Shown: positions 8,054 through 20,575, numbered from the stretch's first letter. The stretch is DNA of 64,000 nucleotides from Amia ocellicauda (GCF_036373705.1 NC_089856.1:28678298-28742297), one strand, 5' to 3'. Numbers and translations are program-made. Notes: a model not told the origin generated them from the letters alone.

Positions 8054-11000
8054 TATGTCAGGTGACCCATCGTGTCTTTAACCTGTTGCCAACCCGTGCA
8101 AACTGTGTGATGCAATAGGACACCAACACGATACATCCACAGTAAAATGTTTCAAACCTGTTTGAAAGTGCACAGATGAGCAGAATCTGTCATCCTATCA
8201 CGTCGATGTAGGGATTCATGCTAATACTACACTGACATGACACAGACACAACAAAATCGGGTCGGTGTCTCATCACATCAGTCTAGTGTGCGTTGGCCTT
8301 AAGTGTATGACCTTTGCTGCCTTACACTTGCGTCACCGTCGCATGTCACACAAAAGTTGCGCCTCATAGTATTATTATGTCATCAAGGTATAGTTTGAAA
8401 TTAAAATCTGATAGAAAAGCATTGAGTGTTGGCAGTTGGACAAACTGTGACAACCTGCAAGCCCATGCATTACATAAGATAGGTTGCAATGTTATTTTGG
8501 TAGTTTGTTAAACTTTACTGTCTGGGGTTGCATATATTCTAACATTCCCAAAGTGGGTCATGCAGTAAAAAACTTTGTGCAAACATTCACCCCACAAAAC
8601 ACTATCACTTTGCTTTTTGTAGTAAATTATCAACCTTAATACATTGAGAATGAAGACATGGCATGTGATGTTAATAGTATATAAACATGTAAGAACAAGT
8701 ATTGATAATTAAATGTCAAAATGTACCATAGGACTTTAAAATGCATAAGGAAAATGGTTGTGTAACAAATCAGCACCAGGTATTAACTTGTGGGTTGCGG
8801 GTTGCGGAGAGGGCACTTAGGTCTCTGCAGACCAAAGGGACAGTGGCTTATACTAACACAGCAAGAGCATGCCAGTTTCATTAACATCATGCAGACAGGA
8901 GCAAATAAATCCATGTAAAATAAATTTATTTTGAAAGGTGTACTGTATAAATCCACCATATTGTGGCATTGAAATACGTGTGTATCTTACATATGCTGTA
9001 AACACACAGATCTGCGAGGAGTCTTAGTGGGTTTAGCCAAAGCAACATGTCAGCACTTGATGAACACTGAACTGGTGAACGTACCAGTGAACGAATCCTT
9101 ATAGTGAGTCAAATTATTTGAGTTACTCAAAAGAACCATAATTCCCACCACTACTGTGTATTGTATTGCAAAGGCAAATGTGAATGCAAGCAGGGCTGAA
9201 CTTGGGGGTGAGTCACCCTGGGGCCATTCAACCCAGGATTAGATGGTGTAGTTTGAAAACAGCTGAAGACATTTACAGAAGTGGTAGGCAGGGGAATAAA
9301 GGGTTAAGTGTAAGCACAGCTTTGCGGCCTCTGCACTTCCTGTTGGTGACAGCCAGCTGCCCGTTAGTCAGCCTCACATGCTGGGGCCCTCAGCAACTCC
9401 TTCCCTAATTACCATCACAGGAGAAACACATAGGCCCCTGACTGCTTCCGCCAGATAACATCCAGCTACCCTCCTGCTTCTCCTTTCTCCTACAATGCAA
9501 CTGCCCAGCCCTTGCTCACAAGCTGTTTGTTCACAATGGTTTCATCCAAAATTAGACTCAATGGTGTCTTCCACAGTGTATTTAGTTTCAAGCTTTTAGT
9601 ACCCTTCCTCATCATTGAATAGTTGTCCATTGGAAGAATAAAGTGAACAACATGTTTTACCAAATTTATCTTGTGTTATTCAACAAGAAGCATACTAAAT
9701 TCATGTACAAACAGGCATTGGTTTATCTCTCTCAGCTCTGAAATACCCAGTATCTGTTGAGTATAACATATGTTCACATAGCCTACTTGCACTTCTCATG
9801 CTTCTGTTTGTGTGAGAGAACATCACACTTGAGGTCAGCTTCTAGATTAAAATCTCAATTACAATGATAACATTGAAATCAACCACAATGTATTGATCAA
9901 ACTAACAACATAATAAAATTCCTTTAGTAATTCTAAATGACTGAATGATAGATTAAGAATGCTGTTTCCTTTAAGGGTCCCAGTTAGTAAACTTAGTAAA
10001 GTTAGTAAACTGGGACCAAGACATGTGTTTTCCTGATCACACCCTCCCTTTTAAATCACAAAAGGTAGCTAAACCAGCTTGAAAACTTCTTAATTAGATG
10101 ATTATACAAAATCAATACTTTACTGCTTGGCGGAGAAGTGAAATTGGTAAGAGGAAAACTTTGATATGAATGAGGTAGTATCAATCCAAGCTATCAGCAC
10201 TGTGAAGGTTTGCCAACAGATCATTATTTTTGTCCAAAGTCATTATAACAGTAATTTATAATATATACAGTATATAGAGTTTATAAAATATACATATAGT
10301 ATATAAAGAGTTTACAAACTGTTGAAGTGCATTAGGTAAGATTTTTTATTTTGTTTCCTGTTTTGTTAGTGTCTGTGTTGTTTGCCAGTGACAAGGCACA
10401 ATCTTCATTCTGAGTTTGAAGATCAGCAAGTGTCCAGTGAGTCTTGCTCACACGACTACAAGGATCAGTTAATTTTATAGAAACAAAACTGAACTTGGAT
10501 TACAGTGCCAAATATGAACACTGAAAATCCTCATTAGTTTGACTGTAAGGTGACAAAAGTCCTGTTTGTCAGAGGAGTGCAGTTATATTTATTAGCTTAG
10601 ACACCAGTACAGTGCTGTAAAATGTCACATTTATACGTCTGTTGGCAGGTCATTATGAGTACCTGTTACGTTCTCAGTAAGCTAAACAAGTGACTCACAG
10701 ACATTGATTTTGCTGCTCTAGAAAGAGATCCTATAAGAGCAAGCAGAACCATTTTCATACTGGTCTGAAAGTGTTCAACACACAGACAGGTTACGTCAGA
10801 TAAATTAGTAGTCCTTAACATAGGTGATTGTGAGGGGATTTGGTGAAAATGTATTACAATTCTGAAATGCACTGATAAAATAAGCTCATAGGCCTGTTTG
10901 TAGCCTGAAAAGCAGTCAGGGACACCAGTGGAAATTAAGTGCTGGGCTTTAAACAGTTACAACAAGATATGCTGTTGAAACTGACATCCGTGGATCCTTT

Positions 11001-13829
11001 CATCTCTAACTTTGATTAGATTTGAATGAATAACCAACTAGAATCCAAACTAGCAAGATAGGGGGATAAGGGTGACTTGCTTATTTATTTATTTAGCCAG
11101 TTTTCTTTTAAACCTTCTTTTGCACTGAATACATGATCTGGCAATGGTACCTATTGCATATACAATGCAGGGAAATAGTGTTTAATAGCTCACATTTTAA
11201 TGCATAATAAAATCTTAAGCAAGAGCTAAGAATTGTGAATCTTGTGACAGTGCTTGAGTCAGAGGTGGTCTGTTGTGCTATTTTTAAGTTACTTCACACT
11301 TCACATACTTGTAGCCCCGCAGTGCTGTGTTGTTGGTACAGCTTCCACCTGAAATCAGATGTGTAAGGGGCAGGGGCATAACTGTGTAACTGAGGTTATA
11401 TGGTGGAAGCAGTAGGTGGTGGTGACAGTGTTTGAATTCAGTGTTGCACCAGCCATAAAGTAATTTAGGAAAATTTTAAGGAAAATTTGAATGAAGGGCT
11501 ATACTCTTATTGCTATTTATCTTGAAGCACTTTTAGTCAAAATGGTGTTACACATTGATTTCCTTCTGTAGGATTTAGTTTTTATACTTGTGCTTTATAA
11601 TGAGCTGAATTGAATTTAATGAAAAAAGTAGAAGGGGGGACTTAAGTAAAGAAAAAGAAGTCAAAAAGAAAGAGACCATGAGAGGGAGATAGAAAACAGA
11701 GAGACCTAGAGTACCTAAGAGGAGGCAGTGGCGGAGGACAGGCCTCTCTTAAGCGGTCTCAGTTTCTCTTTCTCTCTGTGCTGCAACCACCATGACCCAG
11801 AGCATCACCACAGCGGTATTCTGGTTACGCTCTGGTTTGCTCACACACTCCCTGCTGACGCGCTGAGGAATGTACAGGCGTGCTGTGCTTCCGATTGCTA
11901 CCCCTCGCTGTTCAGCCTCATACCTGCCCTACACTCTCTTTTTCACTACTGCACATCCACCTAAACAGAGGCCTGTGTATAGCACATGGATTCCAAATAC
12001 TGTTGTTGGGTTTGCAAAAATGTATACTAATTTATATCTATATGTATATGTGTGTGTGTGTGTATATAACTAAGCATGCCTAAGGAAATTCATCTTGAGT
12101 GCAGTAATCGTGCTGTGTATCAGGGTAGATTGCCGGGCCTCACTTTGGTAATTGTGGATGCTGAAGGTGGCCACATTGTACTGTCTAATGTGGTGTACCA
12201 ATGGGTGGTTCTGGTTTAAATCCATTGTTAGTGCTGCTGTTATGAAGTTACTCCACGTTTCACATTCGGCACAGTCTCCCTCAGCCAGCCAGGGGTTATT
12301 TCTAAGGTTTTGTACCATATCACCACTTTTTTCCTGAAAGCAACAGAGACTCAACATAGGTGTTGAAAAGGGGAATGGGATTCTGATGTTTGCACCTAAA
12401 CCTGCACAGAATATTGGGTATAGAGTAGACTGGTTTGGAAGTGATATTGCATCTATTGCTGGTTATGGAGAACCACAGGCCTGCATGTATGGTTCTGAAG
12501 AGCTGGATGCGGTGGTAATGTTGACTAACATTTCAGAAATTGATTAATGTGAGTCTTTAACAGTTCCGGGAAAACCTTACAAGGTCATTTCTGAGAGGCA
12601 AGAAACATTCGCCACATGCTGTAGAAGGCAGCAAAACAGGAAATTTCAAGTTTCCTCTGCCGCTTTTAGAAACGGCTTGCATCACTTGTAAAAGCAAGAA
12701 CAACACACATACACACACACATACATGAGTGCACACTCACACCCATGCACAGTCAACACCCATACACACTCTCACACATCCAACACAAAGATTAAAACAC
12801 ATATACACACACCAACCTTCTGTGGAGACAACGAGCTAAACCACATACTACCTTATCTGATAACCAGGAGGTTGCTGAGATGCACTACTCTGTACGACCT
12901 GAGCACAGTCTTTTCTCTCTGCTTTCCATCTAAAATGTTGTGTGTGCCTGTGCCAGGGTACTTATTTGTGTAGAGTCCACTAATGGTCCAGCTCTTTTAT
13001 GCATTCAGCCACTTATCATTAATTTAAACTCTTCATTGCTTTACATTTTGTTAAATACACTTGCGTGTTCTTTGACCTATATCGCAACTGTGGGAATGAT
13101 TTATTGTACTTTACTTGTCTACAAATCAACAGATACAAACAAACAGAAATGTTTAAGCAGCAACATCCTGAATATGGTCACAAGTAAAAGAAGATCAAAA
13201 AATGATGCCTGGGCTGGAGGCAACAAGAAAAGAAATAGCCTACATATGATCACTTTTTAAATATCCCTTATTAAAACTAAACAGACATCTGACATAGGCC
13301 AGTACTAGCATGACATATTTAGAATGTAGACTATTTGAAAACTCTTGATTTTCCTTTTCATTTAAAAATAAATAGGGAAATGGGCACATTTTGATAATAC
13401 CCTCGTTATAAAATACATTTTTAACCGAAAGTATTTTGTAATATCAAAATTCTTTCAATTTCAGAGATTCTTGATTTAAAACTAAAACTTAGACCATTTA
13501 ATGAAGGTAATTACAATACAATTAATTGCTTTTTGAAACTGAATTTATAACATAACATTGGGAACTAATCTACATTATTCATGGTTTTGACAGTGTGGAA
13601 ATAAGGGGATTTACATAGTGTTTTAATATTATCTGGGTGTTGACAAAGCTGTAGTTTGCATAATTTCCAGGATCAAGTAGGCCATTGAGGAAGTCTCAAT
13701 CGAGGATTAAACTATGGACATATTAAAAGGACACAGCTTCCTCAGTGACCTATGCCATATAGCCTACCCTACACTGTGTGCAGGTGAAGACACAATTAAA
13801 CAGGCAAAGGTTTTTATGGAAATTATAGC
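8054..13829. other. intergenic, no gene recognised
   Basis: The open frames here are short and show no domain. Minor items are a nested AGTTAGTAAACT repeat near 9978-10017, a CA/CT-rich stretch at 12700-12800, and a minus-strand open frame at 12070-12333 that follows an acceptor-like site but has no recognised homology. Old diverged repeats are likely. Confidence 0.6.
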
Positions 13830-13835
13830 TTTATT
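13830..13835 (-). terminator. candidate poly(A) signal of nrros
   Basis: AATAAA on the minus strand lies only about 22 bases after the nrros stop codon. If used, the 3' UTR would be roughly 40-50 nt. More distal signals cannot be excluded. Confidence 0.5.
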
Positions 13836-13857
13836 TGTTTATCAATGGCTCAATAAT

Positions 13858-15822
13858 TTAATGCTCAAATGTTGTGGCCCTCCAGTATCTCTTCTTGATC
13901 ACCATGGGAAGTAATCTGGGCCTGAAGGAAAGATAAAAGACAATGCAGATTCCAAGAAGAGAGAGGCACACAGGTAGGAAGAGCAGAATATATGTCCAGG
14001 AAGGCTCCTCACCATTTTTATCAATACACATGTGAGAACCAAAGAGCCATTCCCTGCGTCCAGTATTGGAAAGGAGACATGTTGCCTCTGTTCTATCCTC
14101 AATGTTCATAGTCACTTTTTCTTGAAATATATCCAACCAGTCCAGCTCGCAGCAGTTGAAAGGGTTTCCTCCAAGGAAGAGAGTCTGTATGCTGTGACCC
14201 AACACTTTTGCCTGGTCAGGAAGGATAGTGGTTAAATTGTTGTCTCTCAAGTCCAGCAACTTAAGACTGAGGCTTAGTATGGAATCTGGAAGGTGGGTTA
14301 GTGAGTTTCTGGAGATGTCTAAAGACTTTAAGTGTGTGCATGGTGTAAAGTCAAGATGGGATATAGCGGTGTTACCTAGGCTCAAATGTTGCAATGTTCT
14401 GCTGAGGCTTTGCAACATATTCTGTTCTATGTGGATTCCTGGATTGTTGGTTAATTCCAAATGTGTAATGGGTGTCCCTTCAAATGCCCATGGTGGCACT
14501 TTTTGTAAATTACAATTTAATAGATGCAGGTGGCGCAAGGAACTGATATTTCCCCACATGGCACAGTCTGAGTAGTTTGCATCTGCACTTCTATCTTCAG
14601 TGGAGCAAATGCCAACTTTGTTATAACTGAGGTCCACAGTTGCCAGGCTCTGCATGCCTACAAACAACCTGGGAGGGATTGTTTGCAAATAATTGGAGCT
14701 CAGGTTGAGATGGGTCAAGTTGGGCAGGACGTGCAACAAGCTTTGGTTGGTACGAAGCTTTGTCAGTAGGTTATTGCTCAAGTCCAGTTCGATGAGAGAA
14801 GCTGGGAACTCCTCAGAAGTTATATCCAAAGACTTCAAACAATTCCTTCCTAGCCTGAGCCTTGATAGTGATGGCATCTTACTTAGGAAGCCACGCGGGA
14901 GGTAGTGGATCTGGTTTTGGCTCATATCTAGCAGGTCCAGGTATGAGGTGTTACTGTACAGGGTTTCATCCCACAGGTTGGCGGTGGTCACATTTGTAAT
15001 GTTGTTCAGGTTGTAAAACTGGATGGTGGTGGGCCAGTCTTCAGAGTTGTTTTCAGCCAGGTGTTCATAAAAGCTGAGCTGGTTGTTGGAGAGCAGCAGG
15101 TTGCGAATGTGGCTGCGGTTTGGAAGAAGGGGAAAGAAGAGGAGCTTGTTATCTGAAAGGTCTAGAGTCTCCAGGTAAAAGACTTCTTCCATGTCCTGGG
15201 TGGCAATGAACCACTCAATGGCATTGTGGCTGGCATTCAGTACCACTAACTGGGTGAGATGGAAGTCCATCAGACAGGGCAGGTTGTTGAAAGCCAAACT
15301 GAGCCTTTGGAGTTTCTGCAAACTGTGAAAGGCATGTTCCTCAATCTCGAATAGGAGATTCCTCTCCAGGTTGAGCTCCACCAGCTGATGGAGGCTGCTG
15401 AAGATGGACCTGTCCAGCCTCATCAGGAGGTTCCTGGATAGAGAGAGGACTTCCAGTGAGGTGAGATTCTGCAGAATGAATGAGGCCATGTCTTCATTCA
15501 GCTCATTCCCTGAAAGGTCCAAAACTCTCAGTCTAGGCAAAAGGCGCAGAGCCAGACCTGTCTGATGGTAACCTGTCTCAAGACTGTTTTTGGCCAAGTT
15601 AAGGTTTTCCAAGCAAGGTGTGTTGGAAAAGACTCCATGTTCAATGCTCTTTAAGCCATTGTCAGCGCAGCTCAGAGTGCGGAGTTGAGGGTACTGAGCA
15701 AGGGAGGAGTTTTCCAGCACCTTAATATAATTTTTGTTCAACTGGAGCTCATCAATGTTTTGTGGAAGATTTGAGGGCACAGTCATTAGCAGACAGTCAC
15801 TGTACATCGCAGTCCTCTGTAT
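13858..15822 (-). CDS. nrros: nrros main coding exon
   Basis: The acceptor AG (15824-15823) follows a T-rich tract, and the exon begins ATA CAG AGG ACT GCG before the Met at 15807. That Met is internal: the upstream residues plus exon 2 restore the N-cap that aligns with human NRROS. The exon carries all LRRs, the membrane helix and the stop TAA at 13858-13860. Confidence 0.93.
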   Translation of the reverse strand: MQRTAMYSDCLLMTVPSNLPQNIDELQLNKNYIKVLENSSLAQYPQLRTLSCADNGLKSIEHGVFSNTPCLENLNLAKNSLETGYHQTGLALRLLPRLRVLDLSGNELNEDMASFILQNLTSLEVLSLSRNLLMRLDRSIFSSLHQLVELNLERNLLFEIEEHAFHSLQKLQRLSLAFNNLPCLMDFHLTQLVVLNASHNAIEWFIATQDMEEVFYLETLDLSDNKLLFFPLLPNRSHIRNLLLSNNQLSFYEHLAENNSEDWPTTIQFYNLNNITNVTTANLWDETLYSNTSYLDLLDMSQNQIHYLPRGFLSKMPSLSRLRLGRNCLKSLDITSEEFPASLIELDLSNNLLTKLRTNQSLLHVLPNLTHLNLSSNYLQTIPPRLFVGMQSLATVDLSYNKVGICSTEDRSADANYSDCAMWGNISSLRHLHLLNCNLQKVPPWAFEGTPITHLELTNNPGIHIEQNMLQSLSRTLQHLSLGNTAISHLDFTPCTHLKSLDISRNSLTHLPDSILSLSLKLLDLRDNNLTTILPDQAKVLGHSIQTLFLGGNPFNCCELDWLDIFQEKVTMNIEDRTEATCLLSNTGRREWLFGSHMCIDKNGEEPSWTYILLFLPVCLSLLGICIVFYLSFRPRLLPMVIKKRYWRATTFEH

Positions 15823-17786
15823 CTGGTCAAAAACAGAATGGTTACAGGGGTTACTTTACAAGACCAATATACGTCCATCAAAATAAAGCAATCATACTCA
15901 TCACTGTTACCACATGAAACCATGGCAAATCCAGACACTGATAAAATAAGCACAAAACTGTATACCCTATCTCTTCTCCCAGACTGTAATATAAATTTAG
16001 ACTGGAAGTATAAATACACAAACTGCAGTACAGCATCAGCAGAATTCGGTAGTTAAAATAAATTAGATGCCAAATGTAATGGCTTTCTTAAAAAAATAAT
16101 GCAGAAATTGAAATTTGTATGGTTAGGTTTTTTGTTTTGTTTTTTCATCTGTATACTTGAACTGTACTTGAAGTTTTATAACACAATACAAGTTAACCAA
16201 AATAATTTAAAAAAGCTTTGGCATATTGTGCATTTTAATACTGTAGGGTGTGGGAATAAATCCTATTGATCTGAGATAAAAACAATTAGGAAAGTTAATA
16301 CTTTGTTGTCTGCATTAATCAGTTCTCCGTTGTGGTTTTCTTTGAATCTGTGTCTCTCTTGCCTTAATTAAGACACATCCCATGCAATGGTTCTTTGTAA
16401 ATATGTATGCCTTAAACCAATTTTCTCATCATGATGTATCATTAAACCTAGAAAGGTATTGCAACACCTTTCAGACCCTTGCCTTCACATCAATCCCTTT
16501 GGTTTCACACTTCTGTTCAGCAGGCTCAATGTCAGCACCCTTAGTAGACTTTTTCTTCTTTACACTTTCTTTCATTTCAATTGCTTATCCACTCATGACA
16601 GCAACTGATAAAACTAAGAACGCAGCAGTCTGTGAAAACGTGCCATTGTGCTCCTAAGTTGCAGCAGTAGTAGACTGCCAGAAACCTGTGAATGTCTGTG
16701 TGACAAATGTGATGATGCTTAGGATAGAAGATGCAGCAGGTTGCAAATTTCAGGCCCCTATCTTTATATGATATGCAGTTGTATATATAGGCTATGTATA
16801 CCTTGATTTATTTTGGTAAGTACTAGCACTAGCACTAGCCAGCACTATAGAAGATGTATGTCTATTTCAAAAACCTGAAATGTGCTTAAGCTTTGGAGCT
16901 GCCTGAACCATGTTTGCATTAAAAACTTACTTTTTCTAGGTACAAATCTGAATCTAAAAGATTCCAGATTTGCTTTTGACAGCTGAGGGATGGGAAATCA
17001 TATAGGGAAGTATATCAGGGTTGCGCAAGTTTGCGTGCATATATCTCTGACAATGAGCTTCAGAGTTTTATTCATTTCCCCTGCACACTTCCTGCAGGCT
17101 GACCTTTCTGAAGCTTGAGCAGTTTGAAGGCACAGTTGTTAATTGCAAGGTACATGGAGACAACAGATAAGCACAAAATATAATACATATAAGCCATACA
17201 AGTACAGCAAATTAAAGGTGATGTAGTGTTTTTTGTATGTTTTTAATTTTTTGCAGATGCCCTTACCCAGGTTGTTTTCATATTACATAGCAATGGCAAC
17301 TACTGCCAGGTGAACACACAATGCTTTTTAAGGTACTGCTCAGTATAAGTTACAAGCATGTCCATAGCCTGCACTTCAAAACCTGATTGTAAGGTCTGTG
17401 ATTGGCCTTAGTTCTTGCATGTTGACTTTACCCCTTTTAAAAATTACAGTTTCTGTTGTGATCAATTATACTGCTTACTGCGTGGTCTGCAGAGATCTCC
17501 CCCAAGATTCAGGTGAACCGCAATCAGAAATATCTGAGACTTTTAGTTTTTTCTCTTAATTTTCATGAAATAAATGCCTTTCCAGAACTCTTATCCTCCA
17601 CAACTTCCCACCCATCAAGTTACTCTTAACTGATTTTTTTTCCACAGCCTACCCTCTGAATGTTGGATTAGTACTTACCACACTGCAGGAGGTTTGCTGA
17701 GGGTGAATAGAAGCAGAAGCCAGCAAGTTGCAGAGTTGACCCAGAGTGAAGTACAACAGGCAGGGTATGTAGTGCAGAATTGGCAT
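13858..17786 (-). CDS. nrros: negative regulator of reactive oxygen species (LRRC33)
   Basis: Two coding exons, 17786-17679 and 15822-13858, join in phase 0 to give about 690 aa, close to the 692 aa of human NRROS. The family is an LRR type I membrane protein of myeloid cells and microglia that anchors latent TGF-beta1 and restrains NOX2-derived ROS. Visible parts are a signal peptide (from MPILHYIPCLLYFTLG), an N-terminal cap, about twenty LRRs over residues 55-600, a cysteine-bearing C-cap (GGNPFNCCELDWL), one membrane helix near 647-669 and a short basic tail. LQNLTSLEVLSLSRNLLMRL and NNLPC distinguish it from its relative LRRC32/GARP. The two cysteines used in this family for disulfide linkage to pro-TGF-beta have equivalents in NNLPC and LGRNC, at about residues 219 and 364. 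fbxo45 lies next upstream, as in human 3q29. A non-coding first exon was not found. Confidence 0.95.
15823..17678 (-). other. nrros intron
   Basis: GT-AG intron between the signal-peptide exon and the LRR exon. It holds no coding feature. It contains one copy of a local 70-bp duplication (16695-16766) and a diverged LINE-end motif at about 17245-17290. Confidence 0.85.
16695..16766 (+). repeat. local duplication, copy 1
   Basis: A block with TGACAAATGTGATGATGCTT and TTGCAAATTTCAGGCCCC is repeated at 17837-17905 with few differences. The two copies flank nrros exon 17679-17799. Confidence 0.9.
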
Positions 17787-17799
17787 CTTCACACCATCA
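17679..17799 (-). CDS. nrros: nrros signal-peptide exon
   Basis: The acceptor (TTTCCCACAG ending at 17800) and donor (GTAAGT from 17678) bound a 121-bp exon. ATG at 17786 opens 36 codons: a hydrophobic signal peptide followed by a segment with the N-cap cysteine (QQTSCSV). Thirteen bases of 5' UTR precede the ATG. Joined to the next exon in phase 0, the spacing from this cysteine to MYSDC fits human NRROS. Confidence 0.88.
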
Positions 17800-17836
17800 C
17801 TGTGGGAAAGAGAGAAAGAGAACATCTGTGTGTTAG

Positions 17837-17905
17837 TGTGTGTGACAAATGTGATGATGCTTAGGATAGAAGACACAGCAGGTTGCAAATTTCAGGCCCC
17901 TATCT
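17837..17905 (+). repeat. local duplication, copy 2
   Basis: Partner of 16695-16766. It lies just upstream (on the minus strand) of the acceptor of the nrros signal-peptide exon. Confidence 0.9.
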
Positions 17906-19100
17906 ATACTGAATACCACAAAGTTAAATATTTTTCTTCAATGCGCTTCTGTACAGGTGATCAGGTTTCAGACCCTAGTACCAACAGAAAGTGTCGTCAT
18001 CAAGGATGGTGACAATTCACCACTGTTAATAAATGGAAGAAAGGAAGAAAGACCATTCCTGTGCATCTGTACTTGATCATTGCCACAAATATGCATCCCC
18101 CTGATCAAACAGTGCACATAATGTGGGAGTTGGGCCCTCTGTGATTAAGCTTTCCCAGAGACACAGAGGCGGTAAGACTTTCTGTTGTAATTGTATTCTA
18201 AGCAATAACTTGGAGAATATTCTCTTTGTGGCACGCCACTTTCTTAACTTTCCACAGTGTACGTGACATTATCATCCCTTCAATAAAACCTCCTTCAACT
18301 GCAACCTGATTTCACCATTGATTTGACCATTGTCTGCCTGCTTCTGGCAAAGAAAATAGTAAAGAAACACTACTGTATAATTATAAACACACTACATTGT
18401 TATCATTACGTTGTACATCTTCATCACTGCAGATTTTACCTATTATTGCCCAATACACCGAACATGGGTTAAGGATATGTGACGTCTGAATATGTGTACT
18501 TATACAGTAAGTTGTGCCTGTAAAGTACTACTCTCTGACTGTATAATGTTTTCTCTCTTTTTTAATCCTGCTTGAGTATTTTTAAGAGAGAAATACTTTT
18601 TTTTAAGTTTGATGGTAAAATCAAAGAGCTGACAGTATATTTATGTTGACCCAACTTTATTTTGCCTTTAATTTGCCATCTCCCTCCTACAGATGTGTAT
18701 ATGGATATTGTGTATAAATAACCATGATTGTTTCCATCATGTTAAAACTGAAACATGTTTCCCATAGTTAGGTTGTACATCACTTAAGGGGTAATTTAAA
18801 AAAGCAACAACAAAACCATAACATACCTCAAAGTTTAAACCATTAAATTATACAACTGTAAACACTGATATCTATGAATTGACATGCTTTTATCTATTTT
18901 GGTGGAAGTATATACAAACTATAAATATCAATACAGAAAACAAAAAATACAACAGTGATGTCCAAATATAACACCAGATTTCACATTTTTGTACCTTAAA
19001 CTTAAATGTGCTTCTTCTCCTAGAAGTAATTAAATTAAATTAAAAGACAAAGAAAGCCAGTATAGAAGAATCTAAATTCTAACTTCTCCATTTTCAAATC

Positions 19101-19140
19101 TTTATCCTGCATATGTACATTCTCTCATATGCAGGATAAA
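19101..19140. repeat. perfect 15-bp hairpin
   Basis: TTTATCCTGCATATG at 19101-19115 is followed, after a 10-base loop, by its exact reverse complement at 19126-19140. The surroundings are AT rich. Confidence 0.9.
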
Positions 19141-20388
19141 TTTGACCAAATTAGTTATTTATGTAAAAATATAATAAATGCTGAAGGATAGTACCCATGA
19201 AAAATGTTAGTCTATATATATAATCCACATTGTGCTGAATAGCATGGTGTTTTTATAAATATATGACTTTAGTTCAAATGTAATTGATGATTATGTTGGA
19301 CAATTGTAACAATGCTATAGTCTACAAATCTTCAAAACTTGACATGAAGGTATTAAAACAGACTTTATGGAACAGACCATTTGTTCAATGTTTTTCTTAA
19401 TACAAACAGTTTGTTAATGAATTTCTATCCAACAATTAATTAGGCAAAGTATAAAATACGGCTTTGGAATTTAGTTTTATTATACAAGGAAATCTAGCTA
19501 ACAGACTACACCCATTTCAATCAAACTTATACTATGTGCTTTTTTCCCCAGCTCAATAACACATATTCTAATTATATTCTCCATGAATTATGAAAATATA
19601 CCAAACAGGATCACTATAGAAATATAAAATGCAGTAACAAAACTGATATTCATTAACCCTCCAGTGCTAAAATACTGCAATAATCTTGAAACTGCATATA
19701 TTATAAACTGTTGTTTATTCAAAAGTGTCTCCCTGCTTAGCTTTTATGCTTCTTAACAATCTATAAAAGTTGTATAACGTAAGTTCTTAGCAGTTATACT
19801 TAGAAATAGAACTCTGGAAAGGGTTTCTCTAATGTCCAGTATTTAACACTATTATAATTGTAGTATTCAAGACATTGTTATTTTCATTGAAATAACATTA
19901 AACATCAATTTATAAAAATATCAAATTCTAATTTAAACATAAATTAATATATTAACTAAGTGGTTTGCTGATATAATTCAGTAGGAATACATTCAGCTAT
20001 GGATTAGATGGGCTTGATAAAAATATTCATATCACATTTTTAGAAACCCAAACCAAGATCACACAGTAGACACTATGTTATCGAAAGTATTGGGAAACAG
20101 ACAAATACCATAGGACAGCTGTTCTTGTTGTATTTAATAAGTGGTTGGGCCATCTCTGTTCTCACTGACTTTTAACAGATAGCTGAAGGAGTCCTGTGCC
20201 CTTGCTCCCACATGCAACAGCTCTTGCTAATTCTAGTGCAGCGAGAGAAGTTGGTCTCTGCTGGGGTCCCTTTCTGATATCGGCATTCCAGTTAATGCAA
20301 GAAATTAGGGTGAGGACTTGGAGCAGTTAATTATATGGTATCATCACTAGTCTCCATGAACCATGTTGTTACACTCTTTGCTTTGAGA

Positions 20389-20575
20389 CATGGGGTCAGA
20401 TTAAATGAAAACTTTGACCCACCCGCTAATAGCAAACTACAAACCTGTACATCATAGCGGGTATATTTATGATTAGAAGAAAGTGGCATCTTACTAAAAA
20501 TGAAGCCGCAACTGAGTACAGTTCTGTAGTTTTCCATTAGCGGGTGGGTCAAAGTTTTCATTTAATCTGGCCCAT
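20389..20575. mobile_element. foldback element with ~42-bp arms
   Basis: The left arm includes AAAACTTTGACCCACCCGCT. The right arm holds its reverse complement near 20537-20556, and homology extends outward to CATGGG on both sides. About 100 bp of centre separates the arms. It is probably a small non-autonomous DNA transposon. Confidence 0.75.

Noticed and set aside
13899-14905. Several 60-115 aa frames overlapping the nrros exon on both strands
   Set aside because: They are shadows of the LRR frame, without their own domains or splice support.
15786-16019. Start codon for nrros at 15807 (MYSDC)
   Set aside because: Splicing from 17679 adds five codons and a signal peptide, restoring the family length and N-cap, so 15807 is internal.
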